NCBI GenBank assembly: GCA_035048495.1
Contig: CM068546.1
Location: 33,498,674 to 33,562,673, forward strand
From: Euptelea pleiosperma
Taxonomy: Eukaryota; Streptophyta; Magnoliopsida; Ranunculales; Eupteleaceae
DNA: 64,000 bases
Reading direction: 5' to 3'
In this document: positions 23,832 through 35,480 of the stretch, one piece after another
Layout of the letters: each line of letters opens with the position of its first letter
How positions within the stretch are numbered: position 1 is the first letter of the stretch
The notes under the pieces: model-generated
What the model saw: only the letters and a program-made list of their open reading frames with translations
What the model was told of the DNA's origin: nothing
Databases searched by the model: none
Program-made: the position numbers and the translations under genes

Positions 23832-24140
23832 CTAGACCCAGATAGCTCCAGCCCGTTTGAGCATTGGGACCAGCGTGCCATTGAGGTGATGAGCCATGAC
23901 CTCATTGGTGCCACCCACCATCACACCACCGATAAATATAGCCGGTACAGATGGGTTACACCCTTTGCTCACGAGTTCTATCTCCATGTCCCTTCCTTTT
24001 GGATGTTCATCGAGTTCGTAAACCGCCGCGTTGATGCCAAGCTCACTCATGAAGAGAGTCTTGATAGTATGACACATGCAGCAAGTGCTCCTACTGAAGA
24101 TTACCACCGCTTTCTCCGACGCCAATCGGGTCACTTCCAT
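23832..24140 (-). CDS. CC-type (ROXY-like) glutaredoxin, GRX copy 1
   Basis: Single exon, 102 residues, the usual length for plant CC-type glutaredoxins. The active site CCMC is at 20-23, preceded by AVVIFSRST and followed by [15 protein letters not shown] carries the conserved cis-proline, and GGTNEV is the glutathione-binding Gly-Gly region. The protein ends GAIWV, a variant of the ALWL-type tail which in ROXY proteins helps partner with TGA factors and TOPLESS co-repressors. These proteins are nuclear/cytosolic modulators of TGA bZIP factors in flower development, nitrogen and defence signalling; the role here is by family only. One residue is inserted relative to the other copies (FMSELG against FLELG). 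Alone among the four, it has no tRNA-primer-like motif after the stop. Confidence 0.93.
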   Translation of the reverse strand: MEVTRLASEKAVVIFSRSTCCMCHTIKTLFMSELGINAAVYELDEHPKGRDMEIELVSKGCNPSVPAIFIGGVMVGGTNEVMAHHLNGTLVPMLKRAGAIWV

Positions 24141-24159
24141 CGCGACTAATTCTCCTTCT

Positions 24160-24470
24160 TAACAGGAAAGTGTGAGAAACATAATCCTAGAAAATTCTTG
24201 GAATGCAGGTTTAGCTTGGATAAATTATGTCAAAATGTGGTAATTCATCAAAATGGGATTGACAATGTAGGAAGGAAAATCAATCACGAGTTGCAAAATA
24301 TTTTATTTAATAACGGATAAGTACGATAAATGGGTATTTAGTTTTTTTTTTTTCTAACAAGTTGCCTATTAGAAAAATGCCCAGGAAGGTCGTGTGGCAA
24401 CCCCAAGTTTTGGCTTTAAAAATTAAATTAGTAATAGATAGTACGTCGAAACTTACCGAAAATGGAACAC
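24160..24470 (-). promoter_or_regulatory. possible 5' UTR intron of GRX copy 1
   Basis: The minus strand has TTTCGGTAAGTTTCG near 24455, a good donor. Sequence further upstream (CGGAAATGTGAGAGAAAAA) resembles the immediate leader of GRX copy 2, but here it lies about 330 bp further from the start codon. Insertion of an intron or other sequence in the leader is the simplest reading. Confidence 0.35.
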
Positions 24471-24614
24471 GAATGCCAAATTACAGAGAGCCGAGAATTC
24501 TTGAAATATGGACGGAAATGTGAGAGAAAAATGGGTAAGAGAGCAGCAAATTGAGCTATGAAGCTTGTGAGAAGAAGGCTTTGCTGTGATGGAGCTTGAG
24601 CTCCCATGGTGACT

Positions 24615-24622
24615 TATTTATA
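24615..24622 (-). promoter_or_regulatory. TATA box, GRX copy 1
   Basis: TATAAATA on the minus strand, in a context (ATAAATAAGT) shared with the boxes upstream of the other three glutaredoxins. Confidence 0.65.
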
Positions 24623-24799
24623 CACGCAGGTCGCAGGTGAGGGTGGCGGATCGGATTGTTAAAGGAAGGAAAAATGAGAATGTTCTCTTGTTATTTGGTT
24701 GGATTCCAAGATTTCCCCTGATCATTTGCCTGAAAGCGACCCTTCTGTCTCACTAAATTGGAATAATTATTAACAACCAGCTAAAAGCTTCATATTCTA

Positions 24800-26400
24800 A
24801 TTTCAAAACTCCACATAAAGTAAATATGAAGACCGTACTGATGTACCATAGGGAGGACATAGGGAGAAACATTTGATACTATTAGTGTATTATACTATCA
24901 TGCATACAGATGATCCCACCATGTGATCGTGGCCCCATGTAGATCGAAGACTTCTAATTAGATATCTAAGTTTGATGATCTTAACCATGTGAGAATATTT
25001 TTTTTTATTTCATTTTAGGATTTCCAAGATAATTTCAAATGGGTTGATTTTTGGTCTAGGAAATCATAAACATGGGCTCCATCGATTGACGGTCGAGATC
25101 AACAAGAATGTGCATCACTTGTATAATATGGTATGCTTTGGAGTACCAAATTAAATTTTTCCTATTGAATGTATCTATCTGTGGAGCATCTCTGAGTTGG
25201 AGAAAGAATTTGGAATTTATCCATTAGAGATCATCTTTTAGTAGAAACAAGATTCCCCTTCAATTCAAGAAAAGCCTAAAGAAGAATAATAAAATTTGAA
25301 AAATAAAAAGAATTAGAGTAATTAAGGAAATAGGAAAGTTTTCAATACCCACTGGGAAAGTGTTCTAGATTAGGAAAGTGTTCTAGATTAGCAAAGTGTC
25401 CAACACCCATTAGGAAAGTGTTCTATACACATCGTGAAACGATCAGATTGTTTTAGTTAGGTTAATTTGCTTAGGGGTAGTCTTTTTTTTTTTTTTTATC
25501 AATTATTTTATTTTTATCTATTATATATCGTTGTAATTTTCTATGGAAACCGTCTTAGGATTAGTGTAGAGAACATATCAAATTATTCAATAAATCAGTT
25601 TGTTTTAATGGCATAAGAGTTTATGGTCTTCTGAGATAAAGTTTTGATTCCGCGTCAGTCATTGTCTGTCTGATTTAAAATCTCTCTATTCTTCTTTATA
25701 CTATTTTTTTTTTATTTTGTTATGTTTTAATTTTTTTCTCTTTTTGTCTAACGTTGTTGTCAAAAACCATGTACATTTACCATTGTTTATATTAGACGTT
25801 ATTATCTCAGGTTCTCGTTATGTTACAACAAGATTATGGTATTTTAAAGATATTTCTCCAACTCTACGTTAGATTTGATATTTACTGGAAAGCTAACAAA
25901 ATTTCATATCCAACGATTATTATTTGATATAGTTTAGTAAAGTTTTTCATATTACTCTATATATTTTTACTAGCAATTGAAGCTAAGGGTGAAAGAAAAT
26001 AAAGAAGAGAAGAAACGGTTTGTGCATTCATTTAAACCCAAGTCCATGAAGTAAAAAAAGAGACATAAGGGGAATAAAGAGGCACTAAAAATAGGCACAA
26101 TTGCTTTCTCTCCATCCAAATGAAGCTTATTTTAATGTCCAAACCAAAATAGTCATTTCGATTTCTTCCATTTTTTGCGGCATGCACTTATCGGAATGCC
26201 ACACGTATTTGACAGGCACATGTAATTCAATCAATTCTTCGTCAATCCCTACTTTGATGTCTACAAATTTTATCAAACTCATGGTGCTATATGATCCTCG
26301 TTTGTTTGAGAGGAGTAATAAAGAAAGTGCCCACCATTCATTGGGAAAGTGTTCTAGATCAAGAAATTTTATCAAATATTTTCCATCTTAATCTTTTGAT
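24800..26400. other. AT-rich intergenic, nothing coding recognised
   Basis: Contains a short direct repeat GGAAAGTGTTCTAGATTAG (two copies near 25356-25392, partial echoes near 25410 and 26341) and long T tracts. The two overlapping ORFs at 26101-26391 have no recognisable similarity. Confidence 0.45.
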
Positions 26401-26404
26401 ACAT

Positions 26405-26630
26405 AGCTAAGGTTTGGATAATGGTCGCTATAGAGGTATTTTCAAAATGGGTCGGGATCCACGGGCTCAAAATTTTCACTCATACTCTCAGCCTTGGATT
26501 TCTTGAAATTCGATGGTGGTTTTGCTTTGGAAAAGTGAATGCCAGCTTAGCGTTATCAACCACGGTTGAATTTCAAGAAATCCAGGGTTGAGAGTTTGGG
26601 TGAAAAACTTGAGTTGTAAATATGAGTCTA
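26405..26630. mobile_element. fold-back element, GAGCTGGCATCAC-loop family
   Basis: Arm CTCTCAGCCTTGGATTTCTT, GAAATTCGATGGTGGTT mirrored by AACCACGGTTGAATTTC, AAGAAATCCAGGGTTGAGAG. The loop is TTGCTTTGGAAAAGTGAATG plus CCAGCTTAGCG. Confidence 0.7.
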
Positions 26631-27354
26631 ATCGCTTACAAAAGAAAAATAAAAAAAATTTGAGGCCGACCTAGATCCCGTGCCTTTTAAAGTACATGTA
26701 TAACAATCGAACTGAGTTGTTCACACCATGAAGACTATACCGACAAAAAATCAGTCTATTTTGGTATTTGAAGAGTAAACTTGAATTTGGAAATTCCAGA
26801 CTGTTACAACTATTTGCCCCAAAAGATCGACCTGTTAGGCAAAGGCGAAACAACTATGTATACCAACGGGTCGTTGGGCTAACACAACACGTGGGCGGGA
26901 ACAAATCATCCCCTAACAGAGGCCATCTAATTAAACTATAATTTTAAATTAGTTCAACTTTTTCAATCTAAAAAGTACCCATGAAAGCACTATTTTCTAA
27001 AAAGTTTAAATTTCAAAAGAATTAAAGAAGAATATGTGTTGGTCGGAAATGAGAAAATCACAGGTTCAGGTATTAGTCTCCTCTCCCGGGACACACACCA
27101 CACATCAAAGACAACCGTACCATAAAAAAAAGTGACAAAGCACCCATGAGGTCCACCACATTATCTTCTTCTATATGTTTTTTTCTTCCTTTTATTCTAA
27201 ACTTTGCCAGACAACTTTTAAAAAAAAAAAAACCTAAAGAAATTGTTTTTTTTTTTTTTTATTTAAAAAGGATTTTTGAACTTCCTTTAACTACCATTTA
27301 CTAAAAAAAACAAAGAGTATCTATCATATCATTAAGATTGTCCCTTCATTGGAT

Positions 27355-27495
27355 GACTAAAAGCTCGACTTCATGGTTTATGATTTGGGGTTTAAGGGTA
27401 CAGTTTAGCCAGACTTCATGGTTTACGGTTTGGGGTTTAGGGTTTACAGTTTAGCCAGAATTCATTTTAGGGTTTAGGGTTTAGCCAGACTACAA
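27355..27495 (+). repeat. degenerate repeats with telomere-like TTTAGGG words
   Basis: About 58-bp units (CTTCATGGTTTATGATTTGG, GGTTTAAGGG, ACAGTTTAGCCAGA) in 2-3 imperfect copies, containing GGGTTTAGGGTTTA and TTTAGGGTTTAGGGTTTAG. These are only 2-3 consecutive plant telomere units, so chance or a short interstitial remnant. Confidence 0.6.
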
Positions 27496-27540
27496 CAGAA
27501 TTGGACGGCTAGTAAATCAAAGATCAATCACAAAAGAAAA

Positions 27541-27625
27541 AATAATCACCAACACAAGAACACATAAATATAATCACCAACACAAGAACACAAATATAAT
27601 CACCAACACAAGAACACATATTTAT
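27541..27625 (+). repeat. three-copy tandem repeat, about 28-bp unit
   Basis: The unit ATAATCACCAACACAAGAAC plus ACAAAT is repeated three times with slight length variation. Confidence 0.85.
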
Positions 27626-28514
27626 GTGGATCATCCATAAGGTCTATATCGAGCTTTCATTATGTAAGAATTGATGAAGAAATAAAATAAGTTCAAAACA
27701 GAGGTTTATATTGAGTCCCAAACCCTAGTCCCAAACCGACAGGAAACTCCAGAACCCCCATATGTCAAGAGGGAGGGTTCCTTAAGGTCCTGACGAACAC
27801 AAATCAGCCCCCATTTAGGTTAGAACCTTATGGGGGCCCACATATAATAATGATAGAATTCAAGACACTCAATCCACATACAACATATATACTATATTAT
27901 ATGAAATTACCTAGAACACCTACTATAAACAATGTACACAAATGTATTAATTGTTAATAAAAATGTTTCAAACAAATCATCTTACGCTCAAATTCGAAAC
28001 ACAAATCTAACGAAAAGTTTAAGGAGTGTCGAATTAGTGTGGTATGATTTTTTGTGATCGGCCACGTGTAATATATGCGATTTGTTTTACTAATATCTAG
28101 AAAAATCTCATCGATTTACGTTTCTTTTGGCCTTTCTTCATCAAAAATCGAATCTTGGATACGAATGCATATCTTTAACTTTGATTGACGATAACATCAA
28201 AATTATACATTTTCACAAATTTACAATAAAATGAAATTTGAGAGCCACAAAGGGCACATGAAGCTTTAAAAAAAAAAAAAAAGGAAAAGAAGCTCGTGAT
28301 AGCCCGTGGGCCAAGTAGTACACATGCTTGGTCATTGCATGCTTGTATGCCCTGTTTTTTTAGCACAGGTCATTCCTTCCGTGACTTGAACCCAGGACGT
28401 AGAGTTTTCTGGATACTAAATTTTAAGACCTAAACCAATAAGTTGAAGGTAGTAAGGTGATAAAGGTGCGTAAAGCTTAAGTCTTAACCATTAGAATCGT
28501 AACAAATGTCCTAT

Positions 28515-28870
28515 GAAATAGACAGAATGCATGTTTCTATCTGCTTTGCTTGTGTGCGAGTGGGAGAGGGAATATGAAGCTTTAAATCTTAATAAGATAA
28601 AGAGGATTGCACCAGCGGCTCGTAGCATCACAGTTTGGGTTGGTGAGGGTACATGGATAGGTACTAATTGTTCTCTCTCCTTCTCCTTTCTTTCTCTCTC
28701 TCTCTCTCCAAATTCCCGATTAGGATAGAATGCGATTGATTTGCCAAGGATATAATCTTCTGTGTCCTGCGATTCGCTGGCACGTGCTAGGAGAATACGT
28801 TCGCTAATGTCGAACCCACACGTGGATGCTTATGATCGTGCATAATTACTTGATGTTGTCATTCTTGATG
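28515..28870 (+). repeat. local direct duplication, copy 1 (pair at 31225-31600)
   Basis: Shared blocks in the same order and strand include AGATAAAGAGGA, CAGCGGCTCGTAGCATCACA, GATAGAATGCGATTGATTTG, ACACGTGGA, GCTTATGATCGTGC and TAATTACTTGATG. Copy 1 additionally has a (CT)n run near 28695. No protein product is recognisable. Confidence 0.8.
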
Positions 28871-28924
28871 TTGTCGTATATTTTCCGGAATCTTTAAGCA
28901 TTGAGTCTGTCTAGAGTTATATTG

Positions 28925-29015
28925 AGTGCAGGGCACTCCAAAAAGTAGGAGGTTCTTAGTTCAGCTCTCGGCCACCCCCTGGAAAGAGTAGGGTAATAAG
29001 TGGCTCATAAGTCCA
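28925..29015 (+). repeat. tRNA-related SINE-like repeat, partial
   Basis: ACTCCAAAAAGTAGGAGGTT, CTTAGTTCAGCTCTCGG, CCACCCCCTGGAAAGAGTA, AATAAGTGGCTCA. Aligns with the copy at 42840-43030. Confidence 0.4.
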
Positions 29016-29019
29016 CAAT

Positions 29020-29500
29020 TTAGGGGTGGCAATTTAGCCTGTCGAGCAGGGCCTGTATGGCAGCTGGGCCACGAGCCTGGCTGTTGGGCCGGGCCATGGG
29101 CTGTACTAGGGGAGTCGGGGCTGATTTAAAAAAAAAGTTGTAAAATAATACTTTGTTTACATGTTAAAATTAAGAGGGGGGAAAGGAAGGGAAACTTTAA
29201 AATTTAAATTTGGTTGTGTGTGTGTTTAAAAAAAAGGTTTTAAAAAAACAAGTTGTTTGGGGGAATTCAAATTTTGGAAAGGAGGTGGGCTAGTTTCACA
29301 GGCCGAGCCATGTGGCCCAAGCTGATGGCCACACGGCCCAACCACAGCCCAGCTCATTTTTTATGAGTGTTAAGAATCTTCCACACGTAAGATACTTAAC
29401 ACCCCAACACTTTTGGAAACGAAGTGGGCTAGTTTCACGGGCCGGGCCGTGTGGCCCAAGCAGATGGGCCATACGGCCCGACCACATCCCAGCTCATTTT
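29020..29500. repeat. GC-rich GGCCCGG repeats, two internal direct copies
   Basis: GGGGTGGCAATTTAGCC opens the block. Near-identical segments at about 29285-29360 and 29418-29495 both carry GTGGGCTAGTTTCAC, GGGCCGGGCC-type words, TGTGGCCCAAGC and CCCAGCTCATTTTTT. Confidence 0.6.
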
Positions 29501-30709
29501 TTGCCGGTGCCCCGACACTTTTTTCCCAATAATTTAATTTTAAATGCATGGTCAATGACGATCTTTGGTAAAGTCATTGACCAAGAAGGCATGGACAGGA
29601 TGCATAAAACTCAAACACAAGGTTCCACATATGTTTGGTTTTAAAAAAAAAGATTTAAACAGCAAACTCAATCCTAGCCCTCGTTAGCAATCCTATGTTT
29701 AAGTTCAAACCAATAAACGCGTCGGCACAAAAAGCGACACACCGGATGCACATTTTACACCCTATCCATAAGTCACTCTACCATTTAGGTACATCTTAGG
29801 CGAGCACCCCTCCAGACTGCAATGAAGCTGCTAGGCCATGGATCTTGTTGATTATCCATTGACACTCCGTCCAAGTATGTTTTTCTCCTTCTCTTCTAGT
29901 CCTATTTGTATAACTTGAACTCTACCCTTAACTATCTTTTATTTCTCCGATGCGTGATTAAAGTAGAAAAAAATAAAAATTGCTTGAACCCACATGTCCT
30001 CATGTTTTATTTCGTGAAAGATAAAAAAAATGAAAAAAAGAAAAAAAAAACGTGCCCATTGGTTGGCTCAACGTAAGTAGTCCACGTGTATGGAGTAGAG
30101 CCCACCAAAAAATGACTAAAACAACTGACTAATCGCAAACTACTTGGATGGTCATAATAATCTAATCATGTTAAGTTTTTGACCTAGGAGATGTTGTATT
30201 TGGGATGAGATTTCTTGATGTGACACGCTGAATATTGATCATTTTCACGTTAAATGATCTTTAATCCGAACACAAATCTAGTGTAAATGCATCATAGATT
30301 CATAGATGTGACACATTTACACCTAATTTATCTTTTCGTTGCAAATAACGATTTTAAGAAATTTTATATTTACGTATATTTTAAATTTGAAAAAACTCAA
30401 AAACGGAATTCAGTTTGTCCAAACGATCAATCCGCATAACAAGAAATCCACAATAGATTGGCCTTCTTTTATTAAAAAATATTCGGATTTGAGTTAAATT
30501 TTATGGGATTTGCAGTGGTTTTGATAAGCTCAAATGTGATGTTTCTTACCTTCGATTGAAATATTTCATATATGTCGCGAAATATTTTGACCGAAATAAT
30601 ACGTATTTACACCACCAATTGATCGAAATTTACTCTCTTCATGTGATGTATTTTGACATGTATGAAAATAATTTGTGAAATTTATTTTCTTTATCAAATG
30701 ATATAGCCC

Positions 30710-30975
30710 ACGGTTTTAAAACAGCCGTTTAAACGGCCTTTTAAATGGTAACGCCCCAAGCCCATTTCTGTTAAAACCGTTTAAACACGTTTTATCAGTT
30801 TTGAAAAAAATGGCCTTTTTTTTGTTTTAACGGCCATTAAAATCATTTAAACAGCCGTTTAATTCTGAAAATTTTTGTGAAAAAAACGGCAGTTAAATCC
30901 GTTTAATTCCATTCTTTTTTAATTTTCAAATTTCAAAATTTGAATTTCAGCGCCATTTTTTTCCATTTTTTTTTC
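30710..30975. mobile_element. AACGG-family element, one arm lost
   Basis: Begins ACGGTTTTAAAACAGCCG and runs through GGTAACGCCCCAAGCCC, AAACCGTTTAAACACG and CAAAATTTGAATTTCAGCGC, matching the left 330 bp of the intact copy at 34618-35070. It then breaks into unrelated sequence. A further scrap lies near 31120-31205. Confidence 0.75.
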
Positions 30976-31224
30976 CGTTATAGGTCTAATACGGATTTCA
31001 GCTGTCAAATTTGTCTTGCAGTGCGACCTTTATAGGTTTCCTATAAAAATAAAAATAAAAAGAAAGAAAAAAAGAAATCAACAATAACAGATGATACCCA
31101 TCTTGTGTAGAATTTATTTAAAATTTGAAATTTAAATTTTGAATTTTGGCACCGTTATTTTTTGCTTTTGCTCCTATGCATTACAATCTGTTATAACGCC
31201 TCCAGTAAAGACGTCTTGAAAAGA

Positions 31225-31600
31225 CAGAATGTTTCTATCTTCTCAACTTTACTTACGAAAGAAAACAAAAAAGATGTGTTTGGATTTGAAATTTTGAAGT
31301 GTGCGAGCGAGTGGTAGAAGGAATGTGAACTTTAAACCTAAAAAAGATAAAGAGGAATGCAGCAGCGGCTCGTAGCATCACAGGACACAGATTGGGTTTG
31401 TAAGATAGAATGCGATTGATTTGCGAAGGAGATAAACTTCAGTTTCCTGTGATTCGATGTGTCACGACCCACCTATGTATGCTGTTGCTTTCTTCATCCA
31501 GTCAAGCACGTGGTATGGTAGGAGAATCTGATCACTAGTGTCTGATCGCACACGTGGACGCTTATGATCGTGCGTAATTACTTGATGTCGTGTTGCACAT
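31225..31600 (+). repeat. local direct duplication, copy 2 (pair at 28515-28870)
   Basis: See the first copy. This copy contains an extra segment (TGTCACGACCCACC ... CAAGCACGTGG) near 31460-31510. Confidence 0.8.
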
Positions 31601-31990
31601 TCTCGAATTATTCATGAATTATAAGCGAACCCTACGTCCTATTCGAAGGTAATGAAAAATTCGCGCCTTTTTTTAGTTTTGAACATGAAAATTTATTTTT
31701 TAAGACAAAAAAGTTGCCAATATTTTATTTTATTTTTGCCAAATTTTTTAACACAGTTTTAAATGATAAACCCGAATTGTACTAACGCATTTCTGCCGCA
31801 CTCGGAATTGCTAACTATGCCCACGAGTGTCAGCGGGTCAATTCTGATCCGAGTACCAAGAATCAGACCAAATTTTATTGATTGGCCGCCCTGGTTCCTA
31901 TCAATTCAGGGTCTAGATTTAAGACAATTAGTTCCACAATCGGAATTAAAAACCACTCAGTTTCCCATTAGTCTAAGGCAGGGCCTACCT

Positions 31991-32665
31991 CTAGTTGCCA
32001 AGTTCGCGAATTGTTCGCGAATAATATTACATGCATATTGAATCAAATGGGCAAATTTTTCAATAATTCAGAATTATTCGTGAATAAATGAGATCCAACG
32101 AATAAAACGCGTTTTAGACGTATTCGTGTTTAATTCGACCCAAAGATTCGGCTAAAAAAAAAAAGACAAAACAAAACAAAAACCAAAACAACAACAACAA
32201 CAAAACAAAACACTAAAAGGGGCAAAAACCCTAATCTTCGTCTCCACTCAATCCCCAACCCTACCCCATTCCTCAAACCCACCTAACGGTCCCCCACCTT
32301 TCAATTGAGTTATGACTATTAAGTTATAAAATTCATGACAATTTGATGATTTTAACCCTCAGATGTATTGACATTTTTTTAACAAACATTTGGTCAAATT
32401 TTTTATACTTATATCTTGCATTGTTGGGTATGTAAGATCATGTCTATATATAGTCATCTTATAGACCTTTATATTTTGTTCACGAATTTTTAACATTGAA
32501 TTTTTGGATCATAGTCGAATAAAACACGAATGAATGTATTTGCGAACTTTTGCTGTTCCTCGAATTTTCGACCGAATTTTAACCAACGAATTTTTAGTCC
32601 ATAACTGAATAATACTCGAACATTTCCCGGCTCGAACTTTTGCCGTATCCGAATTTGGCAACTAG
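31991..32665. mobile_element. MULE-like element, CTAGTTGCCAA ends, 10-bp target duplication
   Basis: 675 bp. Begins CTAGTTGCCAAGTTCGCGAA and ends ATCCGAATTTGGCAACTAG, so the terminal repeats are about 15-20 bp. Perfect 10-bp direct repeats GGGCCTACCT flank it (31981-31990 and 32666-32675). The interior is rich in CGAAT/ATTCG words (ATTCGTGAATAA, ATTCGACCCAAAGATTCG) and has no transposase ORF. Confidence 0.88.
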
Positions 32666-32689
32666 GGGCCTACCTTAAGGCCATTAAGC

Positions 32690-32960
32690 CCATTGGTGAG
32701 AGAAGGCCCCCAGCCTAGGTCCCACGTGGATTTTGGCACACCCCTTAATTGGATATAAAACCAAAAATCAACCTGATTGATTGTCTTTAGCCATAGATTT
32801 TAGTACTTTTTATGACATGATTTTAGCGGTTGGATTCAAGCATGTTTCTTGGGTAGTAAATCCAATGGCTAGAAATCATCAGTCAAGCTGATTTTAGTGT
32901 GTATCCACCAACAGGTGGGCTGAACATTCACACAATCATTGATCTATGTAGGGCCATGAG
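32690..32960. mobile_element. degenerate CCGTATGG-core fold-back element
   Basis: GATATAAAACCAAAAATCAA, CCTGATTGATTGTC, TTTAGCCATAGATTTTAG at the left. CCAATGGCTAGAAATCATC, AGTCAAGCTGATTTTAG, GGTGGGCTGAACATTC at the right. The downstream text GAGTCCTCTGCATC also occurs in the arms of the copy at 48326-48711. Confidence 0.6.
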
Positions 32961-33229
32961 AGTCCTCTGCATCAATTGCAATGGGAGTCCTTTGCATCTA
33001 ATTTTTTCCGTAGTTTTTTATTATCAAGAATAGTTTTTAAGTAAAGATTTTCAATTATAAAGAGTTTAATTTTTTAATTAATACCATATATATTAATACA
33101 TTAAATATGAAAAAAGGCCTTATATAGAGTTTCCACTTTAGGCCTTAACTTATATCGAGAGGCCTTGGAGGCTTGCACTTTATTTCCACAATAATAACTT
33201 AATTTGTTGCATACCAGGTAAAATCTTTA

Positions 33230-33461
33230 GGGTCGGGATCGGGGGACAACCATTTGACGGACCCACATAGAAGATGAATCAATGGCTGATTTTTGGTGAG
33301 GATGATCTCTATGGTGAGGAGATCATCCTCACAAAAATTCAAATCATTCCGATATTCGTAGACTGGTTTAGAAGTTGAAGACCACATTTGATGGGGTTAG
33401 AAATTTCAGAATGGGTCCGCCAAAATAATTGTCAAAAATGGTTGTCCCCCGATCCTGACCC
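33230..33461. mobile_element. MULE-like fold-back MITE, GGGTCGGGATCGGGG ends
   Basis: 232 bp with arms GGGTCGGGATCGGGGGACAA and CC..TTTGACGGACCC, mirrored at the right. Perfect 9-bp duplication AAATCTTTA (33221-33229 and 33462-33470). A second hairpin inside, TGAGGATGATCTC with GAGATCATCCTCA, is centred near 33315. Confidence 0.92.
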
Positions 33462-33773
33462 AAATCTTTATTTCTCGGTCAATATATATAGATTATTTGT
33501 TCGAGTTATTTTCTTGATTTCTCTATTAACTGTTACTGTAACAAGAACTCCTGCTCTAACAATTTTAACATTTTAGCTGTGGCGCCAATAGCATGCAGAA
33601 TGATGGAGAGAGAATGAGGTTGTCAATGCCGACACGAATGGAACCATCACCCGGTTAGTGATCCGACGCTGATGCGATACATGCGGCTCTATCAAATGGT
33701 AGTGCGAGGTAGTATCATAGTATTTATTAGTTCTTTTACCTTATAGCCCTTGTATGGTTTTTAATTAAAATTT

Positions 33774-34428
33774 GGGTAATTTTAGTCGCACCCCACAAAA
33801 TGTGAGGGCACCCGAAACCCTTGGTTTTTTGCTATATTTTTTTATTACGAAAATACCCTTTTAAAAATTTGTACGCACCCTCTTGTCAAATGTTTTCTCT
33901 AGTCGTTTGGAGCAAAAACCTGTTGTGAGTCTTGTGACCGAATCCAGTCACAACCTACAATAGGAGTCACGTGGCACACTCTTAGTAGACTCTGACCGTA
34001 TGGATGTTTGGTCAGTCCCTCGATGGACCTACAAACCAAAAATCAGTCTGAGTAGTAAATTCGAAGTGTTGGATTGAAGTCATTTTCATTGGTTGATTTT
34101 AACCATAGGAATCTGCGCATTATTGAGCGTTATTTGGGTGCAAAGATCCAAAGGTTGTAAATCACTAATAAGGCTAATTTTTGGTTTACAGGTCCACCGA
34201 GGGACTGGCCAAACATCCATACGGCTCAGTGTCCACTAAGAGTGTGCCACGCGGCTCCTATTGTGGGTTGTGACTGGCTTCAATCAAACCCGTTGCGACA
34301 AAAGATTTATTAGTTACTCTCTTGTGCTGAAATGGGGAAGGGTGCTCTCACAGAGTTTGAAATCTAAGTGGGGTGCTCTCAGCAGGTCTGGTGCCCTCAC
34401 ATATTGTGGGGTGCGACTATAATTACCC
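33774..34428. mobile_element. compound MULE-like MITE: GGGTAATTTTAG outer ends around a CCGTATGG-core palindrome
   Basis: 655 bp. Outer ends GGGTAATTTTAGTCGCACCC and CACAAAATGTGAGGGCACC are mirrored at the right (GGTGCCCTCAC...GGGTGCGACTATAATTACCC). Perfect 9-bp duplication TTAAAATTT (33765-33773 and 34429-34437). Inside, at about 33915-34310, a full core palindrome appears: AGTCACAACCTACAATAGGA, CACGTGGCACACTCTTAG, GACCGTATGGATGTTTGG and mirror. No separate target duplication was found for the inner unit, so outer and inner parts may be one element or a nested pair. Confidence 0.9.
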
Positions 34429-34617
34429 TTAAAATTTTAGATTCATGCAGTGTTTTAAAAACCAGACCGGACGGCCAGGTCTGACTGTATTTTCAAAACT
34501 ATCCATCTAGTTCATGTTGAACCTGAAGTTCAAAGAGAGAACCCGTGGTTTTTTTCAAAACTAGTGGTTTGACCGTCAAACCGATTGAACCACTGGTTCT
34601 TATGAACTGTTTGAATC

Positions 34618-35070
34618 ATGGTTTTAAAAATGGCCATTTAAACAGTTTTAACGGCCGTTTAGAAGGTAACGCCCCAAGCCCGTTTCCGTTAAAACCGTTT
34701 AAACACGTTTTATCGGTTTTGAAAAAAACGGCCGTTAAAATTGTTTTAACGACTGTTAAAATCGTTTAAACAGCCATTTAATTTTAAAAAAATTTGTAAA
34801 AAAAACGGCCGTTAAAACCGTTTAATTTTGTTAAAATCCATTTAATTTCCGTTTAAATCTGTTAAATTCTATTTTTTTTTAATTTTTAAATTTCAAAATT
34901 TGAATTTCAGCGCCACTTTTTCTATTTTTTTTCCATTAAAACCGTTAAAATCCGTTTAATTCCATTTTTTCTCATTTTTGCCCCTGACCGTTTCAATCCT
35001 TTTTAACGGCCGTTTAAACAGTAACGTCCCCAATCCGTTTAACCGTTAAAACGGCATCCTTTAAACCTTG
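34618..35070. mobile_element. AACGG-family fold-back MITE, best preserved copy
   Basis: 453 bp. Starts ATGGTTTTAAAAATGGCC and ends GCATCCTTTAAACCTTG. Perfect 9-bp duplication GTTTGAATC (34609-34617 and 35071-35079). The arms carry many AACGGCCGTTTAA-type words and GGTAACGCCCCAAGCCC, mirrored as GTAACGTCCCCAATCCG. No ORF with similarity. Confidence 0.92.
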
Positions 35071-35274
35071 GTTTGAATCATGAATCTCCATATATGCAAT
35101 CCTAAAATTTGAGGATTTTGTCTATAGCCCAAGAGAATATTTTAGGGAAGTGAGTATTTTTCCCAAATTTTGGAGGATTTCTCCAAAATTCTAACTAATT
35201 CTTCAAGATTTTGTTATACTTCTATGCAAAAAATAAATTTACCAAAAAAACTCTTTACTCTTAAATCTTAGGGG

Positions 35275-35480
35275 GTGTTTGGATCATCATTTTTCAAAAA
35301 ATAGTTTAAAAAAAAAATTTCTGAAAATGTGTTTTTCTTTAAAAGGTCGTTTGGATCATCATTAATGCAAAATGTCTGTATATTCTTTTAGTTTGCCCCA
35401 CCAATATAATGTCTTTTTTTTAAGGGGACTTCTACCAAAAATTGTTTATTTGCTTATTATGTTCAACTGCTACCATTTAT
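35275..35480. mobile_element. Tourist/Harbinger-like terminal arm (left)
   Basis: TTA then GGGGGTGTTTGGATCATCAT at the left. The sequence through CCCCACCAATATAATGTC and GGGACTTCTACCAAAAA matches, in inverted orientation, the right 200 bp of the MITE at 37105-37518. The match stops near 35480. Confidence 0.8.

Noticed and set aside
23817..24149. 110-codon plus-strand ORF
   Set aside because: Exact antisense shadow of glutaredoxin copy 1.
27355..27495. Interstitial telomere
   Set aside because: Only two or three adjacent TTTAGGG units within a longer degenerate repeat; not enough to claim a telomeric relic.
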